A DNA stretch of 60,000 nt from Membranipora membranacea (lineage: Eukaryota; Bryozoa; Gymnolaemata; Cheilostomatida; Membraniporidae): the NCBI GenBank assembly GCA_914767715.1, contig OU612065.1, positions 37,264,001 through 37,324,000 on the forward strand, read 5' to 3'. Positions 43,679 to 56,404 of this stretch are shown here, one piece after another. The translations under genes were made by a program, and so were the position numbers. Each line of letters begins with the position of its first letter. The stretch's first letter is position 1. Under the pieces are notes generated by a model. That model saw only the letters and a list, made by a program, of their open reading frames with translations. It had not been told where the DNA came from and did no database searches.

Positions 43679-44300
43679 GTACATTTGGTTATTGAGCAGG
43701 ATACCATTGATAGATAGGAAATTTCACCGTTTCCACCAGCAATTGCAACTGAAGATAATATTGAGTTTGTATCAAAAACCATTACAAATTATTTAATCAC
43801 ATAATTTCTAAGTATAATACATTTCCAATTAGGCTGGTGATACTTAGGAGAAATGCAAAATGTGTCATGTATTATTAAAAAGCTTCAACCAGCATTATGG
43901 AAGCGATTAGAAAACCATTCAATGACTGGTAGGGTTCTGGTATATTTGGTAATTGAGCAGGATACTATTAATGGATAATTAATAATTCCATTTCTACAAG
44001 CAATTGCAATTAAACTATATCAACATACGTGACAAAATATTTTATCACATATTTCCAAATATAGAACAGTTCCAATTATGGGGCGATTCTAAGGAGAAAT
44101 GCAAAATTTTTCATGTATTATAAAAAAAACTCCAACTAAAATTAAGGAAGCAATCAGGAGACCATTCAATGACTGGTAGTATTCTGGAATATTTGGTAAT
44201 TGAGCAGGATACTGTCAATGGATAATTAACAAATCCGTTTCCGCAAGCAATTGAAACGAAAGATGATATGGAGTTTGTATCAAAAAACATTGGGGTTTTT
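43679..44300 (+). repeat. Three ~250-bp promoter monomers, unit 1
   Basis: Monomers start at 43679, 43939 and 44175. Each holds the module in antisense (minus-strand frames ...CSITK...) followed by a degenerate TATA region resembling the peptide-gene promoter. The third leads into the plus-strand pseudogene. Confidence 0.7.
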
Positions 44301-44377
44301 TTCAACTTATCATTCTTACCAAATGTTTCCTTTTCCAGTCAGTTTGGCGGTTCCGTTGAGAAGTGTAAAATGTTTCA

Positions 44378-44789
44378 TATATAACAAAGCTTCAACCAAC
44401 AACAAGCACATAGTTTGAAACACTCATATCAATTTACAGAATTAGAGAATTTTCATAACAGCGACTCGATATTTGGATATCGGGATTATAAACCATCATA
44501 AAGATCATAGCCTAATATATCACTGTGAAAATGAATGTTTGTTTAAAATTTAAATGTCTCATTCTCTATCTAATAATACATGATGTTTCAGCCTGTGCTG
44601 CCTATCGTATGCCATGATGACTTATATATCATGTAAAATAGTGAGAGAGAGTCAGCATATGTATGATTTATCTTCACATCTCTTATTTCAGCCGTTTCAC
44701 AGACTGAAGCTAGAGTGGCAGTGACAACTTGAACTGCAAAATTTGTTGCTGATAAAGCTGTGCTCAAGAGTCTTTTTGGTGAACCCTAA
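44378..44789 (+). pseudogene. Decayed plus-strand helical-peptide paralogue, unit 1
   Basis: TATATAA at 44378-44384 and exon 0 (CTTCAACCAACAACAAGCAC) are recognisable. The signal-peptide exon is degenerate near 44532. The mature exon (44692-44789) follows TTATTTCAG and shares the FVADKAV and LKSLFG motifs, but an in-frame TGA at 44730-44732 and a two-codon loss relative to the intact gene disable it. It is convergent with the intact gene at 46535-46857. Confidence 0.75.
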
Positions 44790-46004
44790 CATTTAACTAT
44801 AATATATACTGGGTTTCATTATTGAACAAGGATTTAGGCAATGATGAAAAAAACCATAATTGATATTTTCTAATAAGTTTGAAAGTGTTTAAAAGATGAG
44901 AAAGCTAAGAAAATCTCATGGTGTATGAAAATCTATCTCACTTATACAAATAAAAGAGTGACTGTATAAATATCGGCGAGTATTAATTTAGTCGTGTCAG
45001 TATTGAAGATGGAACATTTTGACCTTAGCACCTTTCTTGATTGGACATTTGTTATTGTCTCGAACCAACATCTGTATGCGGAATAAATTCTGGTGGACAA
45101 GCTTTTTACTTTTTTATATTATGCATATTTACAATTTACAAAATATTCTGATCAGGAAATAAATTATTGATTATGCTGATATGAATTCAGTAATGTGTGG
45201 TGTTATGCACAATGTGAGACATGATGTGGATGATCCTTATAAATTTACTAGACAGGTTTTCTAAATACTATCCAGCACAAATAAGCTGTAAAAAATCGGC
45301 TGCAAATGATATTTATTTCATAATGAGACAAATCTTTTTTATGAGCAGAAATACGCAAATTTAGTTTGTTTGAAACTAATGATAGTTATAATAATTATAA
45401 TGTTCTAAATTTCACCAACAATTAGTTCAAATATTGACCATAGATGAACAGCTTACACTTATAAAAAAAACTTGATCGGCTCAGCGCCCCATCAAATCAC
45501 CCCTCCCCCAAAACTTACTGTCCAGTCAAGTGTTTAGATTACTGCTGACGCAGGAATCTGCGTCAAAATTTTGTTTTGTTTGGCCTTAATGCAAGGTGGA
45601 AAAACAACGCTGACGTAGTGCTGCAACAAAAAGTGCCTGTACAGCTTTGTGTTTCAACGCCAAACAAAGCTGCCTAAATTTTGTCCTTTTCAAAAGCCAT
45701 GCTCTCAAGACATCTTAATTATCATACTTATAATATATTCTAAGTTGAATGTGAATATTAGTCTGGCATTTTGTTTGCTTTACTCGATTCTATAAGCTAG
45801 AGACGCAGGTGCCTCTTTTTTATTGTGGTATGATAACCTCATCACAGTGATAACACATTAATTGCCTCAAAGCCAGAGACAGGTTGTTTAAGACCATATA
45901 ATTTGCAGACAAGATGTGTGTCTTGCTGCTCAATAAACATTTTATACCATAATATTCATTATTTTATGTAAGTGGTGTATCAATGCAGGTAAATATATTA
46001 TTTG

Positions 46005-46271
46005 GAACAAAAAACAATTTAAAATTTTGCATAACGAAATGACACGATGATGGTGTTACCTGATACATGGTAAACTTCCCATTTGTGATTTGCATACCAG
46101 ATTTAGCCCAAGAAAACAAAACAGCCTGACTTTAGATTACAAAACAATTTGAAATTTTGCATAACGAAGTGACATGATGATGGTGTTACCTGATATATGG
46201 TAAACCTCCCATTTGTGACTTGCATATCAGATTTAGCCCAAGAAAATAAAACAGCCTGACTTTAGATTATC
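46005..46271. repeat. 130-bp subrepeat, two copies, unit 1
   Basis: Second copy starts at 46141. Both contain TTTTGCATAACGAA and GGTGTTACCTGATA; unit 2 has one copy and unit 3 two. Confidence 0.8.
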
Positions 46272-46534
46272 AAAGTTGTTCATGTTGCTCATCATAATGG
46301 ACGGCCTTAAAAAACACACTATACATGGTTTTTTTAAATCAATCGGCCATCAGTTTCAACTGTTCTTTATCTGTGCATTATGATCAATCATGTAATACTA
46401 ATATTGAGTCTAAAATTATTACTGTGTCAACAATTAAATGTTTTTTTATATTATTAACATTTATCTCAATTATATAATATCACTATTATTTTAATATATA
46501 ATGTTTTCTTACAATACATAATAAACTGTTTTTA

Positions 46535-46857
46535 TTATCCAAAAAGACTCTTGAGTCCATCGACAGCTTTATCAGCAACAAATCCTGCAGCTCCACTTTT
46601 CAAAGCCCCTTTAATGGCTATAGAAGCAACTCCAGCTTCAGTTTGTGTAACAGCTGAAAAGAGAGATTAGAAGATGATCAGATATGTGCTTACTCTCTCT
46701 CTATCCCTCTTATTATGCGCAATAAAAGTCATTATGACATACGATAGGCTGCACAGGGTAGACTTTCATGTTAAGTATAGAAAAAAACTAGATATGAACA
46801 TTCTTTCTACTTACCGATTCCAGCAATGAACAATGAGATCAGTGCAAATACCTTCAT
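46535..46857 (-). CDS. Secreted helical peptide precursor, copy 1
   Basis: Exon 1 runs 46857-46815 (43 nt) and exon 2 runs 46653-46535 (119 nt), with a phase-1 intron (GTAAGT, TTTTCAG); 53 residues. The signal peptide starts MKVFALISLFIAGI. The mature part has no Cys, is rich in Ala, Gly, Val and Lys with regular Lys spacing (an amphipathic helix pattern), and ends KSLFG, where the terminal Gly is a C-terminal amidation signal. AATAAA overlaps the stop codon. The predicted cleavage after QTEA would leave about 31 residues after loss of the Gly. The layout resembles linear antimicrobial peptides, but I recognise no named family; a signalling peptide is possible. Confidence 0.85.
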
Positions 46858-47025
46858 TTTTTTCTTTCTAGAAAGAAAATGAAAACACTTCAATTTTTCA
46901 ACTATTTCAAAAATTTATCTTCACAGTGAAATAATAAGCCATGACCTTCATGATTGTATATAGTCCCACTACCCAAATCTCAAGACGCTGTTATGAAAAT
47001 TTTCAGAGTTATCAATAATACTTAC

Positions 47026-47107
47026 ATCTATCTTTGAATTCTGTGAATGTGTGGAGCGAAAGTGAGAAAGACTGTGTGCTTGTTGTTAGTTGAATGTTCT
47101 TTTTATA
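47026..47107 (-). promoter_or_regulatory. Promoter and noncoding exon of peptide copy 1
   Basis: TATAAAAA at 47100-47107; exon 0 ends at 47026 with GAT|GTAAGT. The 158-nt intron ends at TTTCTTTCTAG (46868) a few bases before the ATG. Copies 2 and 3 match. Confidence 0.75.
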
Positions 47108-47156
47108 TGAAAAATTTTGTCTTTGATGCGCCAAACTAACTGCAAATGTTCTATAT

Positions 47157-47444
47157 TTGGAAATATGTGATAAAATAAATAAGTTGTCTGTCATGTTCTG
47201 TGATACAAATTCCACATCCTCTTTAGCTGCATTTGCTTGTGGACATGGAAATATTAATTATCCATCACAAGTATACTGCTCAATTACCAAAACTAGGAGA
47301 ATACTTCCAGCTGTGAAATGGTTTCTTGATAGCTTCCACAAAGTCAAGAAATATGGCATGGCACGGTTTTCTGTATTATTCATTCTTGAGGAGTGGAAAG
47401 TGACTGGAAACTATTACCAATTATACGTTCCCCTTTACAAATAG
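47157..47444 (+). other. In-frame module upstream of peptide promoter, unit 2
   Basis: As in unit 1, with a one-base difference after SFHK (GTCAAGAAATATGG) that changes the frame downstream; the module core stays in frame. It is divergent from the peptide promoter at 47100. Confidence 0.4.
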
Positions 47445-47849
47445 TATCTGCAATGACCGACAATTACTGTGCTTTCCTATTAATTCCATGAATCAGAAAC
47501 AAGGACATGACAATACTCCCAATATCCTGTTCACTTTGCCTACCATTTTAATCTGCAACTGAACTGTAGAACGATTGCTATGTGTGTATGTCAATGCTAA
47601 CAGTATCTATAGCACTATATAGTATCTATAGTAAGTTCAAATCCCCAATTAGAAAAAAGTTTTACTATCGATAAACAGTAAAATGTAGAATCTAAAATAC
47701 TATTGCTATATTTTTGTCCAATTGGAGAGTTTTTTGGACACAAAATTAAATTTCACAATCTGTTGTTTGTCCTAATGCCCTATAACATGTGAAAAAAGCA
47801 CATGTTTGATATCTATTCACATATGTCCTTCAAGCTGTTGCACAGACTG

Positions 47850-48343
47850 GATCTAGGGCATTATGAAACAATGGGGCTTTGTTCTTTGTGTCGAGAAATC
47901 TCTCGGCCAAACAAAAAAATTGGACAAAATTCTGATGAGCAGCGATAAGATTTTAGATTTGTCATCCTTATAAAAACAATTTATACTTGCCAAAGTAAAC
48001 CAACAAAGATTGAGAATTAAAGTAGATAAGAAGTAATCGCTTTACATTTCAATTATAGATTAACATTGTGCAGGGCAAAGGATAATGAGGGCTCTTTCAT
48101 GCCATGGTTATTGTTTTATGGAATTATTAGGAAGCTCAGTATTTGCTGGTCGTTACAGATATTATTGGTTATTGCGCTTGTATAATTGGGAATATTTTTC
48201 GAACACTTTCCGTGAAAATGAATAAATACCCTGAGCGCAAATATTCTGTCTGCCCTTCAGATAAGGATGAACAAAAATATGCCATCTTTCAGTTTCAGTT
48301 TGTATTACATTCCGTATCATTGTATGATAAAAACGAATGTTAA
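47850..48343 (+). other. SCHG-like region, unit 2
   Basis: Counterpart of 42601-43095, carrying an extra base at the link to the MNKYPERKYSV tail. The first part and tail are therefore in different frames, arguing against a functional protein. Confidence 0.35.
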
Positions 48344-48381
48344 CAGTGTAAAGAATAAAAAAAGTCTACTAGGCAAAATTA

Positions 48382-48888
48382 TCACTTGTTCAGATAAGAC
48401 ATAAAATATGGGAAAAAAGATTTGGCACGTTTTTGTGTTCGGCATACAACAGGCCTAAAAATAGTGTTTCGACGAGAGAATATTCTACTGCATGTATTAA
48501 AGTGTACTCTACTAAAAAGTGGATGCTGTGGATCAGAGGCTATTTTGTTAAAGTGTCGCTCGCCAAGAGTAAATATAAAATCACATACAGAAGGTAGCTC
48601 TAAAATAGCTAATCTATCATTATAGCTAAGATCCGGCAAAAAAAACGAGAAGCAGTTCTCTGAATCTTTTCGAGCTTGTTCTTATCGCCTTCAGATAAAA
48701 GGAAAAACCAAGATGGTAAGGCGTAAGTGATAATTGATCTGATACTAGCAGTATAAAACTTTTTGAGCCCTGCGGCGTTTACACCTCAAAGCTTTAGTTG
48801 CTGTAATAGATAAAGCCTGGAATTACAACTAGATACAATCTTATCTACATGTGAACTAAAAGTCATGTCATATTCTCCACATTATGGA
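48382..48888 (-). pseudogene. LINE 3' end, unit 2
   Basis: Near-identical to the unit 1 fragment, with the same stop and frameshift, so the decay pre-dates the tandem duplication. Confidence 0.8.
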
Positions 48889-48926
48889 ACTGATCAAGTG
48901 AACATTTAACGGCTGGTTGTGTTTTG

Positions 48927-49550
48927 GTACATTTGGTTATTGAGCAGGATACCATTGATAGATAGGAAATATCACCGTTTCCACCAGCAATTGCAACTGA
49001 AGATAATATTGAGTTTGTATCAAAAACCATTACAAATTATTTAATCACATAATTTCTAAGTATAATACATTTCCAATTAGGCTGGTGATACTTAGGAGAA
49101 ATGCAAAATGTGTCATGTATTATTAAAAAGCTTCAACCAGCATTATGGAAGCGATTAGAAAACCATTCAATGACTGGTAGGGTTCTGGTATATTTGGTAA
49201 TTGAGCAGGATACTATTAATGGATAATTAATAATTCCATTTCTACAAGCAATTGCAATTAAACTATATCAACATACATGACAAAATATTTTATCACATAT
49301 TTCCATATATATAGAACAGTTCCAATTATGGGGCGATTCTAAGGAGAAATGCAAAATTTTTCATGTATTATAAAAAAAACTCCAACTAAAATTAAGGAAG
49401 CAATCAGGAGACCATTCAATGACTGGTAGTATTCTGGAATATTTGGTAATTGAGCAGGATACTGTCAATGGATAATTAACAAATCCGTTTCCGCAAGCAA
49501 TTGAAACTAAAGATGATATGGAGTTTGTATCAAAAAACATTAGGGTTTTT
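48927..49550 (+). repeat. Three promoter monomers, unit 2
   Basis: Same three monomers as unit 1. The middle one has a small TATA-like expansion (CATATATATAG near 49306). Confidence 0.7.
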
Positions 49551-49627
49551 TTCAACTTATCATTCTTACCAAATGTTTCCTTTTCCAGTCAGTTTGGCGG
49601 TTCCGTTGAGAAGTGTAAAATGTTTCA

Positions 49628-50039
49628 TATATAACAAAGCTTCAACCAACAACAAGCACATAGTTTGAAACACTCATATCAATTTACAGAATTAGAGAAT
49701 TTTCATAACAGCGACTCGATATTTGGATATCGGGATTATAAACCATCATAAAGATCATAGCCTAATATATCACTGTGAAAATGAATGTTTGTTTAAAATT
49801 TAAATGTCTCATTCTCTATCTAATAATACATGATGTTTCAGCCTGTGCTGCCTATCGTATGCCATGATGACTTATATATCATGTAAAATAGTGAGAGAGA
49901 GTCAGCATATGTATGATTTATCTTCACATCTCTTATTTCAGCTGTTTCACAGACTGAAGCTAGAGTGGCAGTGACAACTTGAACTGCAAAATTTGTTGCT
50001 GATAAAGCTGTGCTCAAGAGTCTTTTTGGTGAACCCTAA
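49628..50039 (+). pseudogene. Decayed plus-strand helical-peptide paralogue, unit 2
   Basis: Same promoter, degenerate signal exon and mature exon with the identical in-frame TGA as in unit 1. TATATAA at 49628-49634. Confidence 0.75.
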
Positions 50040-51660
50040 CATTTAACTATAATATATACTGGGTTTCATTATTGAACAAGGATTTAGGCAATGATGAAAA
50101 AAACCATAATTGATATTTTCTAATAAGTTTGAAAGTGTTTAAAAGATGAGAAAGCTAAGAAAATCTCATGGTGTATGAAAATCTATCTCACTTATACAAA
50201 TAAAAGAGTGACTGTATAAATATCGGCGAGTATTAATTTAGTCGTGTCAGTATTGAAGATGGAACATTTTGACCTTAGCACCTTTCTTGATGGGACATTT
50301 GTTATTGTCTCGAACCAACATCTGTATGCGGAATAAATTCTGGTGGACAAGCTTTTTACTTTTTTATATTATGCATATTTACAATTTACAAAATATTCTG
50401 ATCAGGAAATAAATTATTGATTATGCTGATATGAATTCAGTAATGTGTGGTGTTATGCACAATGTGAGACATGATGTGGATGATCCTTATAAATTTACTA
50501 GACAGGTTTTCTAAATACTATCCAGCACAAATAAGCTGTAAAAAATCGGCTGCAAATGATATTTATTTCATAATGAGACAAATCTTTTTTATGAGCAGAA
50601 ATACGCAAATTTAGTTTGTTTGAAACTAATGATAGTTATAATAATTATAATGTTCTAAATTTCACCAACAATTAGTTCAAATATTGACCATAGATGAACA
50701 GCTTACACTTATAAAAAAAACTTGATCGGCTCAGCGCCCCATCAAATCACCCCTCCCCCAAAACTTACTGTCCAGTCAAGTGTTTAGATTACTGCTGACG
50801 CAGGAATCTGCGTCAAAATTTTGTTTTGTTTGGCCTTAATGCAAGGTGGAAAAACAACGCTGACGTAGTGCTGCAACAAAAAGTGCCTGTACAGCTTTGT
50901 GTTTCAACGCCAAACAAAGTTGCCTAAATTTTGTCCTTTTCAAAAGCCATGCTCTCAAGAAATCTTAACAATCATACTTATAATATATTCTTAGTTGAAT
51001 GTGAATATTAGTCTGGCATTTTGTTTGCTTTACTCGATTCTATAAGCTAGAGACGCAGGTGCCTCTTTTTTATTGTGGTATGATAACCTCATCGCAGTGA
51101 TAACACATTAATTGCCTCAAAGCCAGAGACAGGTTGTTTAAGACCATATAATTTGCAGACAAGATGTGTGTCTTGCTGCTCAATAAACATTTTATACCAT
51201 AATATTCATTATTTTATGTAAGTGGTGTATCAATGCAGGTAAATATATTATTTGGAACAAAAAACAATTTAAAATTTTGCATAACGAAATGACACGATGA
51301 TGGTGTTACCTGATATATGGTAAACCTCCCATTTGTGACTTGCATATCAGATTTAGCCCAAGAAAATAAAACAGCCTGACTTTAGATTATCAAAGTTGTT
51401 CATGTTGCTCAACATAATGGACGGCCTTAAAAAACACACTATACATGTTTTTTTTTAAATCAATCGGCCATCAGTTTCAACTGTTCTTTATCTGTGCGTT
51501 ATGATCAATCATGTAATACTAATATTGAGTCTAAAATTATTACGGTGTCAACAATTAAATGTTTTTTTATATTATTAATTTAACATTTATCTCAATTATA
51601 TAATATCACTATTATTTTAATATATAATGTTTTCTTACAATATGTAATAAACTGTTTTTA

Positions 51661-51988
51661 TTATCCAAAAAGACTCTTGAGTCCATCCACAGCTTTATCA
51701 GCAACAAATCCTGCAGCTCCACTTTTCAAAGCCCCTTTAATGGCTATAGAAGCAACTCCAGCTTCAGTTTGCGTAACAGCTGAAAAGAGAGATTAGTAGA
51801 AGATATATCAAATATGTGCTTACTCTCTCTCTATCCCTCTTTATTATACGTAATAAAAGTCATTATGACATACGATAGGCTGCACAGGGTAAACTATCAT
51901 GTTAAGTATAGAAAAAAACTAGATATGAACACTCTTTCTACTTACCGATTCCAGCAATGAACAATGAGATCAGTGCAAATACCTTCAT
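51661..51988 (-). CDS. Secreted helical peptide precursor, copy 2
   Basis: Exon 1 runs 51988-51946 and exon 2 runs 51779-51661, with the same phases and lengths as copy 1. The product is identical: only two third-position changes occur in the coding part (ACA/ACG and GTC/GTG), while the intron differs by several substitutions and small indels. TATAAAAA lies at 52227-52234; exon 0 ends at 52153. AATAAA overlaps the stop. Signal peptide, absence of Cys, and terminal Gly are as in copy 1. Confidence 0.85.
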
Positions 51989-52283
51989 TTTTTTCTTTCT
52001 AGAAAGAAAATGAAAACAATTCAATCTTTCAACTATTTCAACTATCTTCACTGTGAAATAATAAGCCATGACCTTCATGATTGTATATAGTCCCACTACC
52101 CAACTCTCAAGACGCTGTTATGAAAATTCTCAGAGTTATCAATAATACTTACATCTATCTTTGAATTCTGTGAATGTGTGTAGCGAGAGTGAGAAAGACT
52201 GTGTGCTTGTTGTTAGTTAAATGTTCTTTTTATATGAAAAATTTCTTCTTTGATGCGCCAAACTAACTGCAAATGTTCTATAT

Positions 52284-52688
52284 TTGGAAATATGTGATAA
52301 AAAAAATAAGTTGTCAGTCATGTTCTGTGATACAAATTCCACATCCTCTTTAGCTGCATTTGCTTGTGGACATGGAAATATTAACTATCCATCACAAGTA
52401 TACTGCTCAATTACTAAAACTAGGAGAATACTTCCAGTTGTGAAATGGTTTCTTGATAGCTTCCACAAAGCCAAGAATATGGCATGGCACAGTTTTCGGT
52501 ATTATTCATTCTTGAGGAGTGGAAAACGACTGGAAACTATTACCAATTATACGTTCGCCTTAACAAATAGTATCTGCAATGACCGACAATTACTGTGCTT
52601 TCCTATTAATTCCATGAATCAGAAACAAGGACATGACAATACTCTCAATATCCTGTTCACTTTGCCTACCATTTTAATCTGCAACTGA
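52284..52688 (+). other. In-frame module with long open frame, unit 3
   Basis: The frame stays open for 134 codons here, from FCDTNSTSSL through RILPVVKWFLDSF and beyond. Units 1, 2 and 4 are interrupted after or within the module, so the long extension is not conserved. Confidence 0.4.
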
Positions 52689-52969
52689 ACTGTAGAACGA
52701 TTGCTATGTGTGTATGTCAATGCTAACAGTATCTATAGCACTATATAGTATCTATAGTAAGTTCAAATCCCCAATAAGAAAAAAGTTTTACTATCGATAA
52801 ACAGTAAAATGTAGAATCTAAAATACTATTGCTATATTTTTGTCAAATTGGAGAGTTTTTTGAACACAAAATTAAATTTCACAATCTGTTGTTTGTCCTA
52901 ATACCCTATAACATGTGAAAAAAGCACATGTTTGATATCTATTCACATATGTCCTTCAAGCTGTTGCAC

Positions 52970-53475
52970 AGACTGGATCTAGGGCATTATGAAACAATGG
53001 GGCTTTGTTCTTTGTGTCGAGAAATCTCTCGGCCAAACAAAAAAATTGGACAAAATTCTGATGAGCAGCGATAAGATTTTAGATTTGTCATCCCTATAAA
53101 AACAATTTATACTTGCCAAAGTAAACCAACAAAGATCGAGAATTAAAGTAGATAAGAAGTAATCGCTTTACATTTCAATTATAGATTAACATTGTGCAGG
53201 GCAAAGGATAATGAGGGCTCTTTCATGCCATGGTTATTGTTTTATGGAATTATTAGGAAGCTCAGTATTTGCTGGTCGTTACAGATATTATTGGTTATTG
53301 CGCTCGTATAATTGGGAATATTTTTCGAACACTTTCCGTGAAAATGAATAAATACCCTGAGCGCAAATATTCTGTCTGCCCTTCAGATAAGGATGAACAA
53401 AAATATGCCATCTTTCAGTTTCAGTTTCAGTTTGTTTTACCTTCCGTATCATTGTATGATAAAAATGAATGTTAA
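52970..53475 (+). other. SCHG-like region, unit 3
   Basis: As unit 2, with an in-frame six-base TTTCAG expansion giving FQFQFQF. Not supported as a functional gene. Confidence 0.35.
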
Positions 53476-53513
53476 CAGTGTAAAGAATAAAAAAAGTCTA
53501 CTAGGCAAAATTA

Positions 53514-54020
53514 TCAGTTGTTCAGATAAGACATAAAATATGGGATTAAAGATTTGGCACGTTTTTGTGTTCGGCATACAACAGGCCTAAAAATAGTGTT
53601 TCGACGAGAGAATATTCTACTGCATGTATTAAAGTGTACTCTACTAAAAAGTGGATGCTGTGGATCAGAGGCTATTTTGTTAAAGTGTCGCTCACCAAGA
53701 GTAAATATAATATCACATACAGAAGGTAGCTCTAAAATAGCTAATCTATCATTATAGCTAAGATCCGGCAAAAAAAACGAGAAGCAGTTCTCTGAATCTT
53801 TTCGAGCTTGTTCTTATCGCCTTCAGATAAAAGGAAAAACCAAGATGGTGAGGCGTAAGTGATAATTGATCTGATACTAGCAGTATAAAACTTTTTGAGC
53901 CCTTTGGCGTTTACACCTCAAATCTTTAGTTGCCGTAATAGATAAAGCCTGGAATTACAACTAGATACAGTCTTATCTACATGTGAACTAAAAGTCATGT
54001 CATATTCTCCACATTATGGA
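53514..54020 (-). pseudogene. LINE 3' end, unit 3
   Basis: Same fragment with a few unit-specific substitutions (GGTGAGGCG, TTGCCGTAATAG) that also occur in the extra copy at 56071-56307. Confidence 0.8.
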
Positions 54021-54049
54021 ACTGATCAAGTGAACATTTGACTGCTGGT

Positions 54050-54650
54050 TGTGTTTTGGTATATTTGGTTATTGAGCAGGATACCATTGATAGATAGGAA
54101 ATGTCACCGTTTCCACCAGCAATTGCAACTGAAGATAATATTGAGTTTGTATCAAAAACCATTACAAATTATTTAATCACATAATTTCTAAGTATAATAC
54201 ATTTCCAATTAGGCTGGTGATACTTAGGAGAAATGCAAAATGTTTCATGTATTATTAAAAAGCTTCAACCAGCATTATGGAAGCGATTAGAAAACCATTC
54301 AATGACTGGTAGGGTTCTGGTATATTTGGTAATTGAGCAGGATACTATTAATGGATAATTAATAATTCCATTTCTACAAGCGATTGCAATTAAACTATAT
54401 CAACATACATGACAAAATATTATATCACATATTTCCAAATATAGAACAGTTCCAATTATGGGGCGATTCTAAGGAGAAATGCAAAATTTTTCATGTATTA
54501 TAAAAAAAACTCCAACTAAAATTAAGGAAGCAATCAGGAGACCATTCAATGACTGGTAGTATTCTGGAATATTTGGTAATTGAGCAGGATACCGTCAATG
54601 GATAATTAATAAATCCGTTTCCGCAAGCAATTGAAACTAAAGATGATATG
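54050..54650 (+). repeat. Promoter monomers, unit 3, third one cut
   Basis: The first two monomers are complete; the third is cut at 54651 by the deletion joining AGATGATATG to GATTATAAACC. Confidence 0.7.
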
Positions 54651-54851
54651 GATTATAAACCATCATAAAGATCATAGCCTAATATATCACTGTGAAAATG
54701 AATGTTTGTTTAAATGTCTCATTCTCTATCTAATAATACATGATGTTTCAGCCTGTGCTGCCTATCGTATGCCATGATGACTTATATATCATGTAAAATA
54801 GTGAGAGAGAGTCAGCATATGTATGATTTATCTTCACATCTCTTATTTCAG

Positions 54852-54951
54852 CTGTTTTACAGACTGAAGCTAGAGTGGCAGTGACAACTTGAACTGCAAA
54901 ATTTGTTGCTGATAAAGCTGTGCTCAAGAGTCTTTTTGGTGAACCCTAACA
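54852..54951 (+). pseudogene. Plus-strand helical-peptide remnant, unit 3
   Basis: The mature exon carries the same TGA as the other units. Promoter and exon 0 have been deleted, so this copy has no visible transcription start. Confidence 0.72.
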
Positions 54952-56070
54952 TTTAACTATAATATATACTGGGTTTCATTATTGAACAAGGATTTAGGCA
55001 ATGATGAAAAAAACCATAATTGATATTTTCTAATAAGTTTGAAAGTGTTTAAAAGATGAGAAAGCTAAGAAAATCTCATGGTGTAGGAAAATCTATCTCA
55101 CTTATACAAATAAAAGAGTGACTGTATAAATATCGGCGAGTATTAATTTAGTCGTGTCGGTATTTGAAGATGAAACATTTTGACTTTAGCACCTTTCTTG
55201 ATGGGACATTTGTTATTGTCTCGAACCAACATCTGTATGCGGAATAAATTCTGGTGGACAAGCTTTTTACTTTTTAATATTATGCATATTCACAATTTAC
55301 AAAATATTCTGATCATGAAATAAATTATTGATTATGCTGATATGAATTCAGTAATGTGTGGTGTTATGCACAATGTGAGACATGATTTGGATGATCCTTA
55401 TAAATTTACTAGACAGGTTTTCTAAATACTATCCAGCACAAATAAGCTGTAAATAATCGGCTGCAAATAATTTTTATTTCATAATGAGACAAATCTTTTT
55501 ATGAGCAGAAATACGCATATTTAGTTTGAGTTTGAAACTAATGATAGTTATAATAATTATAATGTTCTAAATTTCACCAACAATTAGTTCAAATATTGAC
55601 CATAGATGAACAGCTGACACTTTTAAAAAATCTTGATCGGCTCAGCGCCCCATCAAATCACCCCCCCCCCAAAACTTACTGTCCAGTCAAGTGTTTAGAT
55701 TACTGCTGACGCAGGAATCTGCGTCAAAATTTAGTTTTGTTTGGCCTTAATGCAAGGTGGAAAAACAACGCTGACGTAGTGCTGCAACAAAAAGTGCCTG
55801 TACAGCTTTGTGTTTCAACGCCAAACAAAGTTGCCTAAATTTTGTCCTTTTCAAAAGCCATGCTCTCAAGACATCTTAATTATCACATTTATAATATATT
55901 CTAAGTTGAATAGCAATATTAGTCTGGCATTTTGTTTGCTTTACTCGATTCTATAAGCTAGAGATGCAGGTGCCTCTTTTTTATTGTGGTATGATAACCT
56001 CATCACAGTGATAACACATTAATTGCCTCAAAGCCAGAGACAGGTTGTTTAAGACCATATAATTTGCAGA

Positions 56071-56307
56071 TATAAAATCACATACAGAAGGTAGCTCTAA
56101 AATAGCTAATCTATCATTATAGCTAAGATCCGGCAAAAAAAACGAGAAGCAGTTCTCTGAATCTTTTCGAGCTTGTTCTTATCGCCTTCAGATAAAAGGA
56201 AAAACCAAGATGGTGAGGCGTAAGTGATAATTGATCTGATACTAGCAGTATAAAACTTTTTGAGCCCTTCGGCGTTTACACCTCAAATCTTTAGTTGCCG
56301 TAATAGA
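56071..56307 (-). repeat. Inserted LINE-fragment segment in unit 3
   Basis: A copy of about 237 bp corresponding to 53705-53942 has replaced four bases in the spacer (units 1-2: TTTGCAGACAAGATGTGTG). Its variants match the unit 3 lineage rather than units 1-2. Confidence 0.85.
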
Positions 56308-56404
56308 TGTGTGTCTTGCTGCTCAATAAACATTTTATACCATAATATTCATTATTTTATGTAAGTGGTGTATCAATGCAGGTAAATATTTTATTTGGAA
56401 CAAA

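Larger units (their letters stand above)
41901..47121. repeat. Tandem unit 1 (about 5.22 kb)
   Basis: Order: upstream module, SCHG-like region, LINE 3' end, promoter monomers, plus-strand pseudogene, spacer, two 130-bp subrepeats, minus-strand peptide gene. Nearly identical to units 2 and 3. Confidence 0.93.
47122..52248. repeat. Tandem unit 2 (about 5.13 kb)
   Basis: Same order as unit 1, but only one 130-bp subrepeat (51260-51390 instead of two), which explains most of its shorter length. Confidence 0.93.
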
